A stretch of 64,000 nt of DNA from Ascarosepion bandense (GCA_037127315.1 JBBBDQ010001028.1:2656001-2720000); one strand, 5' to 3'; numbered from the stretch's first letter, positions 21,569 to 32,895 are shown. Translations and numbers: made by a program. The notes: generated by a model from the letters alone, not told the origin.

Positions 21569-21838
21569 ATTCATTGTGGTACAATGGATAGCGGCGCGAA
21601 ATGAGAAATCGGAGAGACGAGTTTGAATTCCAGTTGAATTCATTGCATTCACTTGAGTACAAATACTTTTGTGAAATCCATCACTTCTCCCTCCAGCTAT
21701 GTGCTGAATAGCAAGATAGATTGGATTCTATAGCCTTGAAAGAAATAGCAACCTACAGATTGAGTTCTATAACCACAGAAAAAAGGACATGATTGGCCCA
21801 AGTGTGTATCACGTAAGCCAATTACCTGAGCGGTATAA
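21569..21838 (+). mobile_element. tRNA-Arg-headed SINE, copy 1
   Basis: The head TGTGGTACAATGGATAGCG matches the A-box consensus TRGYNNARNGG. A degraded B box (GAGTTTGAATTCC) follows at the expected distance. The body words GAATTCATTGCATTCACTTG, TCTCCCTCCAGCTATG, AATAGCAAGATAGATTGG, ATAGCCTTG and GTGTGTATCACGTAAGCCAA are shared in order with the copies at 25.9, 39.1 and 58.5 kb. The head resembles tRNA-Arg. Pol III promoters are implied; no coding capacity. Confidence 0.85.
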
Positions 21839-21937
21839 CTAAATATTGGTTGTTGCAAGTATTTTGAAAGTTCAACTTTTGATTTCTCATTAAATATGAT
21901 TAAGTGGTCTGTAGATCAGAAGGTTAAGTTCAATCAA

Positions 21938-21963
21938 GTATACCTACATATATGTAGGTATAC
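21938..21963. other. Perfect 26-bp palindrome
   Basis: GTATACCTACATA is followed by its exact reverse complement with no spacer. It could extrude as a cruciform or be a binding site; no partner feature is visible. Confidence 0.8.
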
Positions 21964-23689
21964 AATACTTATGAATTCGTAAAGTAATTTGTGAGAATCG
22001 ATACGTTCCTGGAAAGAAGGCCAGTTACATGCATTCAACACGAGTTTGTAAAATGCTAGGTAAAATAATTTTCTGAAATTATTATTAAATTATTGTCGAA
22101 ATGCTCAGATTAAACAAGGAAAGAAGGAAATATTAGAATAGAAATGGACTAAAGAATTACAAATACTTAGCTGGTTGAATTTTATTTTCTTTAAATACTG
22201 GTTAAAATGACGGCAGTTTTAATAAAACAAAGGAATGAAACAAAAGTATTAAAAGTAATGTATTCAATAAAGCGATGATTAGAACTGACAAATAAAACAG
22301 AGACCAATTAGCTGTTTAGTTAATCCGTTCCCCTTATATTTTTTTGACGTTCAGTGGTATCATTGATTACTTCTAGTATTATATTAATCGCATTTTGCTC
22401 AATATATTTTTATGTGACAAAATTTATGTCTTTCATATAACAGTTAAATAGAAGTATCTCTCAAAAATATTAGAAAGGGAGTGCTTTGATTTATTTGTTT
22501 AACGATATATCAACTCCTTATCGAGTCATTTAATGCTAAAATTTAATTTTCTTTAAAGCTTTGAAGTAATAAATATATGGTATATGTTATTTTGCTTTCA
22601 TAATTGTATACAGGCTAGATTATACTCAATCTTTGTGCATATACATATTTATTTGGACATGATTATTATGGGTTTTATATTGGTGTTTTGTTAAAGTTAT
22701 ATTTTGGAATACAGTTTGATGTCTTTAAGACATTGTAGAAATCTAATTATATAGATTAATGTAAGAAAATAGTTACTTCGTGTTGGTTGTATGGTTGAAT
22801 TTCTTTAGTGACATATCCATCTCCAGGGATTATTCAATGACGAAATGTAAAGATTTGGGACACGGTTTTATGGTTTCAACTAAATGTCTTCCGAGCGCAA
22901 GTATATGCGCTCAAATAAAAGTAAAATGTATATTTATCAATGATAAATATTTATTAATGATAAATATACACAGAAAGCGGACAGAAATTTTTCAAAAGCA
23001 AAAACTATGAACTGAAAGCATTGAAGTCTCAGCCCCATAAGAATTTTATTAGGACCGGGGACAGTGATGATTCCGTGTTTATTACCGATGCCATAATTCT
23101 ATCTTAATTCATCTGACTTGCATTAATTTTAATGCACATCTACAGGCAAAATATTATTTCAAACAAAGAATCTTGTGAGAAAAAAATCTAAATATTTTTA
23201 TTTGATCTATGATGAAGACATTGTGGAACAAGTAACGAGTTTTCTAAAGTAGTTATCATATTAATCAATCAAAATTTAACACATTTGTATCCACACTTGA
23301 TAAATGCTTGATTAGTGTTATATTGTTATGCGTATGTTTTCCAAATAGAGAAGTTGGCATTCTCCATATCTTGGCTGAAGCACCGATATAGCTCTTTAAT
23401 TACTTCCTTTAAATCCAGAAACTCATTAAACTTTCATAATATTCAGGCTGTTGAGATATAATCGCTTTCCACACACTTCAGATCCCCCGACATTAGGCTA
23501 AACCCTTAGTGATTCTCTTAGGATTGTTCGAATGATTGAACTCATTCTTTTGGCTACTTTTGCTGTCACACATTTTGCCATTTACATTTTAATCAATTTG
23601 TGTGCGCTAAAGTTAGCAGTAAGATTATTAGAGGCATTATTGAATATCTTTATTTGAACTAACATACTGAGCGTGATACTTTATGTGTA
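21964..23689. other. Unassigned sequence with a D1 fragment
   Basis: About 22485-22600 has TATTTGTTTAACGATATATC, TCATTTAATGCTAAAATTT, a degraded D1 head. An imperfect AT palindrome of about 42 bp lies at 22928-22969 (GTATATTTATCA at each end in inverted orientation). No gene recognised. Confidence 0.45.
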
Positions 23690-24002
23690 TTTCAGAACGG
23701 CCATCTCAAAGGTGAGATTTGAAGCAACAGAAATGTGGTTTGACAGGAAAATACTGAGGATATCATGGACCGAACATCTGAGCTACGACAAGGATTTAGA
23801 GAAAAGTGGAAATAAAAGAAAACTGAAGTTAGAAAGAGAGAGTTGAAATTTCTGGGGCACATAATGAGGAAAGAGAGCCAGGAAAATTTGTAACTCACTG
23901 GACGGATTGAGGGCAAGGGGTACATAGGGAAAATAACATTCTTGACGAGCTTTGAGAAAATGTATGGCGGAATAGAGTTTATAAATAAAGAAAAAAACAT
24001 AA
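23690..24002 (+). pseudogene. LINE family B remnant, C-terminal tail
   Basis: Plus-strand coding reads FEATEMWFDRKILRISWTEH, then SYDKDLEKSGNKRKLKLERE, then a frameshift into FLGHIMRKESQENL. These are the family-B blocks that follow the RT thumb. Stops and at least two frameshifts are present. It abuts a foldback element at 24003. Confidence 0.75.
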
Positions 24003-24452
24003 TTTAATCATCTGTCTATATTTCTGAGATGAGGTATTTTAAATATTTATATTGTTTAGTTTGTTTTCTTCATCTTTATTGTTATATTCACGAGGCGATG
24101 TACGCACATGGTCCAATAAAGTGATGGTTGAAGTAATTCAGTGCCTTGATCAAAAACGTTGTGAGCTCAATTTCTGGCCACAGTTGCTTACGTGTTCGGT
24201 CCATTGTATCCAGAGTAGAGGTGAACAAAAACTTGCAGAGCTGAATTACCAAAGGTAAATAACTGAAGCTGAGATATACCTAAAAAGCATGACATGTGGA
24301 ACTAACAAATCTACCCAAATGATAAATAAAATGTTTTGTTCAAAATTCGGACGTATACATCCAGAAGAAGGCCGGAGCCTACAGTGGCCGAAACTTCGGA
24401 AATATAATAATAAATGTGAAGACAAGAGTCCAAACAATGTAAATACAGTAAA
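24003..24452. mobile_element. Foldback element copy 3
   Basis: The left arm (24008-24100) has TGTCTATATTTCTGAGATGA, GGTATTTTAAATATTTA and TCACGAGG. The right arm (24360-24452) has AGAAGAAGGCCGGAGCCTAC, AGTGGCCGAAACTTCGG and GTAAATACAGTAAATAGAA. The loop of about 250 bp is unlike other copies. The hammerhead-like motif in the right arm (24362-24394) keeps the stem and GAAAC, but the first box is CAGAAGA instead of CTGAAGA. Confidence 0.65.
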
Positions 24453-25856
24453 TAGAATTTATTTAGAAGGACAGGAAATTAAAAACACGGCAAATAAAGA
24501 AGACGACATAGGTCGGGGCACCAGAGAAGGTCGGAACAAACAGTAACACTGTGGTCTTGAAGATATCTATCTTTTAAATGAAATGTCTGAGGTGCCCGAC
24601 TCGCGCTTTCAGTTGCCTACTCTTATAGCATATTACGCTGGAAATAGCGAGAAACACGTATATATAAAAATATAATTTTATATTTATATTTTTTGTCGGT
24701 GATGCTTGTGCCGAGCAGTAGAGCGGTCGGAAGAGATTTTAAGCACACGAAGGGACCACCGGGACTCGGCAGCCAACAGGGATCACCAGCCAAACATTCT
24801 AGACCTTTATATCGTCTTAAAACTCTTACGCGAGGCTTGTTTTTTTTCTGTTGCACTTTGTTGACATCATCTCCGGCCGGATGTAATTGTCAACCACATC
24901 ATTGCTAGGCCACCGTCTTTCAAGCCGGTTGTCACTTTTGTTAACATTACCTAAAACCTGATGAAACCTGTCATCCGCCGTTCAAGGCAATATATAACAC
25001 ACTCATTCTTTTTTGTTGTACGGTTGTGCGTCGTCAGAAATGTTTTATCTTTTCCCTTTTACTTCATTGTACTCGGCTACACACTTCTTATTTCCATCTG
25101 GTGTTAGAAGAAGTATTCTGCAGCAATATATAGTCTGTTTTACACAGTTCGATGCAGACTGATTGAGAGAAATACTTTTACTTTTACCACTTAACCAGGA
25201 TAAAGTAAAACAATCAACATATCAACCAAAACATAATGGACATCTAAAGATGGTCAGAGGGTACTTATCTAAAACATTATATCTATAACAATATCTAAAT
25301 TAATCAACATGAGAAAATATTTCGAATAGATTAAAGTATATAATTGATGATATTTACTTTTCTTAAAACATCTTTTAGTAGGTCCTTATCAAAATTAACC
25401 TATTCTCGCTATGATTTAGGTTGAAAAGGTCGTGCTGCTTTTCCCGTAATAATGACTTCAAAAGAGAGATGTGACTCAACATAGATAAGTCTTAGGGAAA
25501 GTATATACGGTTTATACGAGTAATATTGCCTTTTAAGACTCACTCCGTTCAGAATGACCGGCATCAACCAACAGTCAAGATCTAATTGCAATAGAAGAGA
25601 ATCCAAAGCTGAGCACACATGAAATAATATCTGTTTTTTTAAGTGAATCTTCAAATCACTATGTGTCCTTCATTAAAAACAAAACACGTTAATATTTATA
25701 ACCATATCTAGCGAAAGAGACAATAGTACAAACCCAAGGAAACACCAGAAACATCATAAGAAAGTGATTCTGACATAAGTATTATTATAAAAGTTAATTT
25801 ACTAGATATCCTTGTTTAAGTAAACAATTTTAGCTCTTTTTTATAGTGTAAATGAA
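24453..25856. other. Unassigned; GC-richer patch at about 24690-25010
   Basis: The patch is richer in G and C and ends in a TATA-like CAATATATAACAC near 24990 followed by TTGTACGGTTGTGCGTCGTC. It could be a promoter or a solo LTR, but I cannot find paired ends or a target duplication. Nothing else recognised. Confidence 0.35.
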
Positions 25857-26155
25857 GTGCGTTGTGGGGCAGTGGATAACGGCTCGGAACGAGAAATCAT
25901 CAAACTGAGTTAGAATTCTAGTTGAATTCGTTCCATTCACTTACACTCAAATACCCTTGGAAAAGGTATTAATTCTTCTCTTCTTTCCAGCTATGGGTTA
26001 AATAGCAGAACAGATTGGGTTTTGTAGACTTGGTTTGCAACCAGTCTACCGCAAAAAGTAATGATAACATACTGCAGGAAAACCTTTGGCTCAGTCAATC
26101 ATGTATCTTTCGAGACGTGATCGCCCAAACGTGTATCACGTGTGCCTGAATTACG
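25857..26155 (+). mobile_element. tRNA-Arg-headed SINE, copy 2
   Basis: Begins GTGCGTTGTGGGGCAGTGG, and shares AGAATTCTAGTTGAATTCGT, CTATGGGTTAAATAGCAGAA, CCAGTCTACCGCAAAAAGTA and GTGTATCACGTGTGCC with the other copies. Near full length (about 300 bp). Confidence 0.88.
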
Positions 26156-27752
26156 CCTACTGTCTTTCACTTTTAAGAAACTTAATGAGAGACAAAGCAG
26201 ACCAAAATGTATTTGGTTGAGATGCTATGTCTACAATACAGATGAGAACATTTGTTTTAATAAATAAAAGTATATTGACAATCGCTCATCTAAGAAATGA
26301 AATACAATGCTGTTTAAATAATCACGCGAGATGGCAATCGATGTGGACAAGGCGCTTTTAATAGATGTCAGCTTTCATGAATTAGCGGACATTTTTTTAT
26401 CCTGTCCGGATGTTATGATCAATTAGTTTTAAATGGAAGCAAGCAAAGCGACAGTGTGTTCGAAGAAAGCAAAACATTAAAAATCAAACATTGAGGAAAT
26501 TGAAGAGAAACGACGAGTAGACGTTTTCCCAAACAAAATACAGTATAATTAAATTAAATAAAGAAATGATTTTTGGAAGGAGTAACTAAAAGCATCTTTT
26601 GCTTATAAGCAAGTGTATAGAGATTGTAAGGTAATCACCATATACTCGCAGATGAAAGAAGGTTTTGTAGCCATGATGCCACGAGATAACTGTTGGAAAG
26701 TATGTAACAAAGTTTGTGCGTTCCTTATTCCAATACGAAATATTTAACATTTACTTTAACGCTGATAATAGAAGAGCAAAACGAATGAGCCTCCAGCCAT
26801 CAAGGGGAGAAATAAGCTATACTGACCCTTGACCTTTACAACAAAAGGAGACAAACTCCAATATCTGATACGCAACACGGAAAATATGTCTTCTATAAGA
26901 GCGCAAAGGTTATGGAGCTACTACTTTAACAAGTCGATATTAAATAAGGTGTTTTAAATTACCCTGAATTAGTGCTATATACATAATCTGACCTCTTGAC
27001 ACTATATCTAATATCTAACTCTATCCGAAAACCTACAACCATAAGTTATGATACACGAACACTTAAAATTTAATTAAATAATATGCTACTTCTCGTCGAT
27101 TGAAGGATGGCGGCTTTTCCCAAATCCTTTTACGGTGATTGCCTTATTTTCTATTATGTCTCTTCAGTACATCCGCATTTTTCATATTTCTAGCTGGTCT
27201 ATTACAACTAAGTCTACGCACTATTGGGCACCAATTAATCAAACTTTTACTCCATTTGTTATCCTTTCTTTCTGCTATGTACCATAACAACCTCGTTGCT
27301 GCTGGATTATATCGAGGCTACCATTTACCTTGATCTCATATCTGACTCTTCTTGACCGCTTTGTATCTCTGACAGTTATCTCTGAAATTCTCCATTGATC
27401 TTGACGCATATTATGTTTTGATTTTAAGATTTGTTTTAGTCCTGTCTATATTTTTCAGGTCATTTAACGCTGTATACTGTCGTGTTTACGAACAGTTTTA
27501 CGTATAACTTTCTCTATACATACAATTGTGTCACGTCTGTACAGTTATATACGTTTGTGTTCGAGTGTATTCGATTCAGACTATGTTAATGTCAATTAAA
27601 TTTTATACCTCTTTTTTATAGACCCATTGTTTTGAGGAATAAGGACATAACTTAACATCAGCTAATTATTTTATATTGTTTATGCTATGCGAGTGCACTT
27701 CTGCCGTCATTTTTGACGGCAAAATAAATACAAATAATACACAACAATATTT

Positions 27753-27756
<4 letters not shown>
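26156..27756. other. Unassigned AT-rich sequence
   Basis: No gene recognised. A perfect 8-bp hairpin with a TTTT loop (TGCCGTCA / TGACGGCA) lies at 27702-27721. Confidence 0.5.

Positions 27757-27798
<42 letters not shown>
27757..27798. repeat. (TA)n microsatellite
   Basis: About 20 TA units, just outside the PLE4 terminus. Confidence 0.9.
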
Positions 27799-27800
<2 letters not shown>

Positions 27801-27879
27801 TTTATTATGAACAGTGCTCAATATAATGAGTATTATAGAGCTTAATATAATTATACAGTTATGAATTAATTGTACATTG

Positions 27880-29105
27880 TGACACAGAAATTTCTATGTT
27901 TCGAGATAGATTCTCATCATCAGGCAATGTTGCTGTTGGTTGTGCAGAGGATTTACATTTAAATGATAAAAACTTTTGTTTCCTGTGTATGTATGTGGGA
28001 AGATATAAAAATTTACATGTGTGCTTCTTTTGGCTAATCAGAGTGGAGATTCATTTTGATATTTGGCCCCAAAGAATACACACTAACCAACTTTTTCTCT
28101 TTTTTCTTTTTTCCTCCCTCATCCTATCCTTTCTCCTTGTTTCTTTTCCCTCGTTGACCCTAAAGATGTTAACCTGTCCTTATCATTTTCCCTTCTTTCC
28201 CTTCAGTTTTATTACTTTTGATGTGGTATTCTCATTCAGCAACGATTCTATTTTTTTTACTTACTTATCATTTTTAGTCTATTTATTTATTTGTTGTAAA
28301 GATTTTTAAGAAAGAAAATATTTTTTTATAAAATATAATTTTTTGGTCTATCTATTTATTTGTGGTAAAGTTTTTTTTTTATATAAAAGGAAAGATTTAT
28401 TTTAAACAATAATTTTATATTCCAATTTATTTTTATATAGTTCGTCAGTAATTATTTTCCTTAAGCACTTGTTGGTTATATGCATGTTATTTTATTTAGA
28501 TTTTATCCATTTTCTAATGTGAATAATTTGCAATGTTTACATATGATATTAATTTTGTTGCGTTTATTTAATAAAGTTTTCTTCTTAAGGGATTTAATAA
28601 TAAATAGTTTTTCGTATAAACATAGTGAACATGGTTCATTTAAGGACTTACACGTTTTAGCTTCTTTTGGAATTTTCCACTTTATTGTGGGTGTTTGTTT
28701 TTGTTTCCTTTAGATATCATGATATTTCGATAGGAATGTTCTATTTTTGTGTTTGTTATTATTAAATGAATAGGTATGTTGGTAGATTCGCTGCTTTAGA
28801 GTGTTTTTAGTACGCACTATATAATTTTTTATATTATTTGAATTTTCCTTTGAGGATATTTTGCATTGATATATTATTGATTCCGTTAAGTACCTTTTTT
28901 CTAATAGACAGTCTCTGGGGTTTTACAATTACATTTTTTCTTGTCTAAATTTATTGATTTTGTTGAAGTTTTTTAAAATATAATTATTGTGGTTTTTATC
29001 ATTTTTTCTAGATTGTTCATACAGCTATAACCTAATTTAATAGATCTTACTTAGTGGATTTTTTTGGGGAAAGTGTTTCTTAATTAAGGCGAGGAAATCC
29101 ACTAG
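27880..29105 (-). mobile_element. Penelope-like element with GIY-YIG remnant (PLE4)
   Basis: Read on the minus strand from about 29105: LIKKHFPQKNPLSKIY, a frameshift into LGYSCMNNL, CNCK(T)PETC, YLTESIIYQ-like coding (about 28880), NTLKQRIYQHTYSFNNNKHK (about 28770), TIKWKIPKEAKTCKSL, CSLCLYEKLFIIKSL (about 28615) and LLNKRNKINIICKHCK (about 28555). This order (SYSCM, CNC, GIY-YIG helix, LC..EK, LLNKR) is the endonuclease region of one PLE branch, distinct from PLE1-3. The terminus carries a hammerhead-like hairpin at 27923-27898: CTGATGA, T, GAGA, loop, TCTC, GAAAC. The RT is missing. Frameshifts and stops make it inactive. The T-rich plus-strand open frames in this interval are shadows. 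Confidence 0.8.
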
Positions 29106-30480
29106 ACAAGATTTTAACAAGAAATTTAAAGGTGCTGGTAACTCATGCCTATTTGATATATAGACATGAATGTAGTTTGCAAACCCTAAAAATTCTTGCA
29201 ATTTTGCTAAATTGGTCGAGACGTGTATGGCTCTAGTTGCGCTTGATCAGGCAGGATTTGGTCGTCAAACATTTCGTAAATAATTGGTCCCAGGTATTTT
29301 ATTCTGCGCATAAATAGCTCTCATTTTTTCACTAATTTTGAACCCGTATTGTTTCTTTTTTACGGCGGACGCATGCTGGTGTCTGGTTTCGCTTTTAATC
29401 AGTATGTCATCCAGATATGCATGCGCGCAATCTAACCCAGCGAGCATTGTATCCATAATTTGTTGAAAAATGCTCGGAGCTACTTTTATCTCGATAGAAA
29501 GTCGGTTGAGTTTATATAGACCTTTAAAGTAATTTCGAACACTGTTCCTCTACCATTATTTGTAGGTAGGCGCCTGGCAAGTCTAACTTAGAAAAACATT
29601 TTCCCTATTTAGTTTGGTGAAAATTTCTTCCAAACTTAGTAACGGACAATTATAATTTTGTAAGCTTTCATTAAAATTGAAAAAATCGCCTTTCTTTTTA
29701 ATTCAGTTTTAAATTTTTCCGTTTCCGTAATAGTTCTTTTGGTAACAATATTTACTTGTTTGCAGAATGAATTGATTGGTAGATCAAAAAGATTAAATAA
29801 GTCAATGCCATCCTTCCTAATAAATCTCTTGTATTTTCAACACAAATACCACTACCTTTTTGGTTTTCCAAAGACAGAAATATTGCAGGTAAACTTCCCT
29901 AAAAATATTAATTTCTTCCCTGAAACAACACAAGCAACTTTTCATGCAATCAATAAATTAGGTTTACCCAGTTTTCTCCAAGTCTTTTCATTAATTATAG
30001 TAATATCGGACTCTTTATTCAATTGTAATTTTATTATTATATTTTTATTGTGATAAAAACAAATTTTCTTTTTAAAGATATTTTGTTCGAAGTCTTGGTA
30101 ATTTTTTCTTTCTGCTTGTCGGCTTTCCTCAATGTATTTACTTTGTTGTCATACTTTGTTTTCTCTTCTGTTTTTGGATTTGCAACATTTACTCTTATGT
30201 CCTAATCTTCCATATAAGTAGCATTTTTTGTTTCTAAAGAAACATTCACATTTAAAATGCTTGCCACCACAACCGTGGCAAATATTAAGGGCTGCAAAAG
30301 TTTTATTTTATTTTTTCTGTTTCTTTAGGAGTTGACAAACGTCTATGTTTTTAATAGTTCGGTATACTTTGGAAATACCCCCTAATTTTCCAAGCCTTTC
30401 CAATTCCTTATTGATTGAATCTAACGCCGCAAAATACACTTCTTTTTGGTCTGAATATATGTGATGCCTAAAGAGAACGT
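29106..30480 (-). mobile_element. Degraded Gypsy-type LTR retrotransposon interior
   Basis: On the minus strand, recognisable pieces run from high to low coordinate. First INKELERLGKLGGISKVY (about 30370-30430), which resembles the start of the RT. Then a double zinc knuckle: CHGCGGKHFKCECFF with NKKCYLYGRLGHKSKC (about 30180-30285). Then a protease-like LNKESDITIINEKTWRKLGK (about 29940-30010), where the usual DTGSD active site is NKESD, so the catalytic Asp is lost. Then IDLFNLFDLPINSFCKQVN (about 29745-29805), followed by the RT palm at 29456-29265 (MDTMLAGLDCAHAYLDDILI, with the YLDD catalytic box), and EFLGFANYIHVYISNRHEL (about 29150-29205). An RT-like segment upstream of the zinc knuckle is out of the normal order and suggests rearrangement. 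Many stops: a fossil. Confidence 0.75.
29265..29456 (-). pseudogene. Gypsy reverse transcriptase palm fragment
   Basis: An open frame of 63 codons with the RT motif C as AYLDDILIKSE, preceded by MDTMLAGLDCAHAY and followed by a divergent YGFKISEKMRAIYAQNKIPG where EKC.F....I.YLG is usual. The two catalytic Asp residues of the YLDD box are kept. It lies within the larger Gypsy remnant and cannot make a functional enzyme. Confidence 0.8.
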
Positions 30481-30499
30481 ACTAAAGAAATCCTTCGAA

Positions 30500-30960
30500 T
30501 AATACGCAATAATGCTCTTGTAATAATTCTCCTAAATAATTAACTCAGAAACAATCTCTTCAATGACGCACAACACCGGAATGATGCACAAGACAGAACG
30601 ATATTTATCTACCTCCCCACCGAGGTGGAATTTGGCACAACGATTTTTAACGTGGGAAATCCGAGCCATATAACCCGGCCAAAAATTTATTATCTAATTT
30701 TCCCCAAACGAGACTCTACTATTCGACGGAGTCTCGACTGGGTTAGTCTCCGCCCGAACAAGGCAAGTGTTCGTGCTTATGCAAGACACGGAACAGACCC
30801 ACATTTCTGTCTGAGTGCTTTATATACTAAATATTTATGGTCACGTGATTCCAGTAGCCCACTTATGGTTCTTCAGGCACGTTTGTTGCCTGAAGACCCT
30901 TGTTCGATCACATATGTCCTACATAACTTCATTCCTACATAACGATTTTGCATAAATTTT
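30500..30960 (-). promoter_or_regulatory. Possible Gypsy 5' LTR / promoter region
   Basis: Lies just upstream of the Gypsy remnant on its coding strand and is richer in G and C than its surroundings. It has a TATATAAAGCAC box (minus strand, about 30815-30827), a CACGTGA site (about 30842), and hairpins (CTTCAGGCA / TGCCTGAAG at 30872-30896; GAGACTC / GAGTCTC near 30710-30736). The segment 30615-30660 on the minus strand resembles part of the 189-bp tandem repeat at 62.9 kb (CCCACGTTAAAAA, TTGTG, GTGGGGAG, TAAATA). A matching 3' LTR was not found, so the LTR call is weak. Confidence 0.3.
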
Positions 30961-32634
30961 TGCAAATTTTCGCTTTTGTGACAAGGAAAAAAAATTAGCA
31001 TAAATTAATTTTTAATATTCTTACTGAGAAATCAAATGATTTCTTATTCAAAATAAAACGTTATTTTGTGGTTAACCCTGTTTCAGTAGACACCCTGTTT
31101 TCAATAAAAAATATTTTGAATTATGGCTAGTAGCCTGCGAGTACGAGTCACTTATTAAAAGAAATGAGCTATATGTTCTTTATTAACTCTCCCGAATGCG
31201 TAAGCCAGTAGACGTAAAAAAAAAAAAAAACAGTAGAGAGACAACTCAAACATGGGTACACACAAAATAACCTTTGGCGTCGTAAGAAATAATTGGTTCC
31301 CTACAAATTACTTTATTTACATTCTGAATACAATAAAAATGATCAGATATGGGATTTCGAGAATATCTACACAAGAGGATGTAAATTTTTCAAAAGCGTT
31401 ATTGGGTGGTGATGGTATTTGTGACTGGGTAGTCTAAACCACGTCGGATCAATGAGTGTTTTCTCTTTTGCTAGTTTGTACCTAGATGGAGAGCCTATTA
31501 TTATAAAAAGTCTCTCAAATGGTCAAGCTGGTAGACGTAAGTTACACTTTAAAAATAGAAAAAAAATAAAGAAAAAACAGGGTAGCTTCTACAAATATAG
31601 TTGTTATCAAAATAGCGCAACATGGAAAGGGAAACAAATTGTACGTAAGTTTTACTAAGTAAATTAAATTTAAATTTAAATAGAAAGCATACCATTTATT
31701 CTGAAAAAAGGATTACATTAGGAGATTTGAGGGCCATTATATATTATAGAGGTTATTTATTTATGATTAAAATAAGGTTGAGGATTTTCTTGATTTTATT
31801 TTTTCCACAGATTTTTACAGTAGAATCTCTAGAGACTGTTGTTTCTTTTATGCTTTTATGAAGATCATGGTGTGGTTTACTTTTGGATCTTTTAGGCGAT
31901 CTCACCTTTGTGGTTATTGACAAAGGAGAACTTCAGTCTAGGGATCTTTGGGATTCATTTACAGTCTAGGGATCTTTGGGATTCATTTAAAGTAATGTGT
32001 TTGGTATATAATTTTTTAATCTCGTGAAATGTGGGGTCTTGATTGAGAAGATGTTGATAATATTTTGTTACTTTCCGATTTATTTTTTAAAGATTTTCTT
32101 CTGAAGGGGATGATGCAAATCATTCCTTTGTGGGTTTCGGTTTACCGCTAATCTATGTAAGAAAATTAAGTAGTCAGTCATCCGATCGTTGTCACTTTGG
32201 ATTTATTTGGTTGACTGGCGATGCTTTTTATTGATGGTCTTTGCACAAACTCTTACCTTATGTTCGTGTTTCACTTCAATGATTTCCATTTCAGATTTTT
32301 ACGTTCGTACGTTTGCAGTGGAGGGGGGTCTCTATGACAGCACATTAAATTGCTCCGTTAGATTTTACATGATGAGTTTTTTGTTAGTATGTCTAATATA
32401 TTTTCTTACATAATGCTCGTAATTTTGGAATTTGTAGCATCGTAAATGAGAGGGCAGTTATTGATCTACTTTTTTCTATGATGTACCGATTTTAATTTAG
32501 AATTAACAGGTACTATGAATTATATATATCTATGATATTGTTCACTTCTGAAACACATTTTCTTCAAGGTAAGTGTGCAAAGAAATCGCTCAATGCTTTT
32601 CAGTACACATTGGCTTTTGTTTACCGTCTGATAG
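30961..32634. other. Unassigned AT-rich sequence
   Basis: A tandem duplication of about 28 bp (AGTCTAGGGATCTTTGGG start) lies at 31934-31990. Open frames at 31.25-31.66 kb have no recognisable motif. Confidence 0.5.
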
Positions 32635-32895
32635 AGATATGTTTATTTGTCTACATTTCTGAGATGAGGTAGTATTTACACTATTTACATTATGCGGACT
32701 ATTGTCCTCATAGTGCTTGCCATTTGTACAACGTTTCGGCCGTTGTATGATTCGGCATTCTGCAAGTTTTAGAAATTTCGAAATTTCTGCACCTGAAGAA
32801 GGCCGGAGTACACAACGGCTGAAACTTCGTGTAAATGGCAACCAAGATAAGGACAATATTCCGAATAATGTAAATAGTGTAGATATGTTTATGTC
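32635..32895. mobile_element. Foldback element copy 4, short and compact
   Basis: The two arms (about 32640-32760 and 32785-32890) face each other with a very short centre around AATTTCGAAATTT. The outer words GTAGTATTTACACTATTTAC and AATGTAAATAGTGTAGATAT pair, as do the CGGCCGTTGTA and ACAACGGC blocks. The plus-strand motif in the right arm at 32793-32825 is nearly ideal for the family: CTGAAGA, A, GGCCG, loop, CGGCT, GAAAC. Being almost a perfect hairpin, it is the cleanest copy of the family. Confidence 0.8.

Noticed and set aside
23692..24000. Minus-strand 102-codon frame
   Set aside because: It is antisense to a LINE B tail with clear family motifs on the plus strand.
24690..25010. A CpG-island promoter or solo LTR
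   Set aside because: It is GC-richer with a TATA-like box, but I found no paired ends, target duplication or downstream exon.
27896..28713. Hydrophobic plus-strand frames of 137 and 77 codons
   Set aside because: They are antisense shadows of the minus-strand PLE4 coding, which has recognisable endonuclease motifs.
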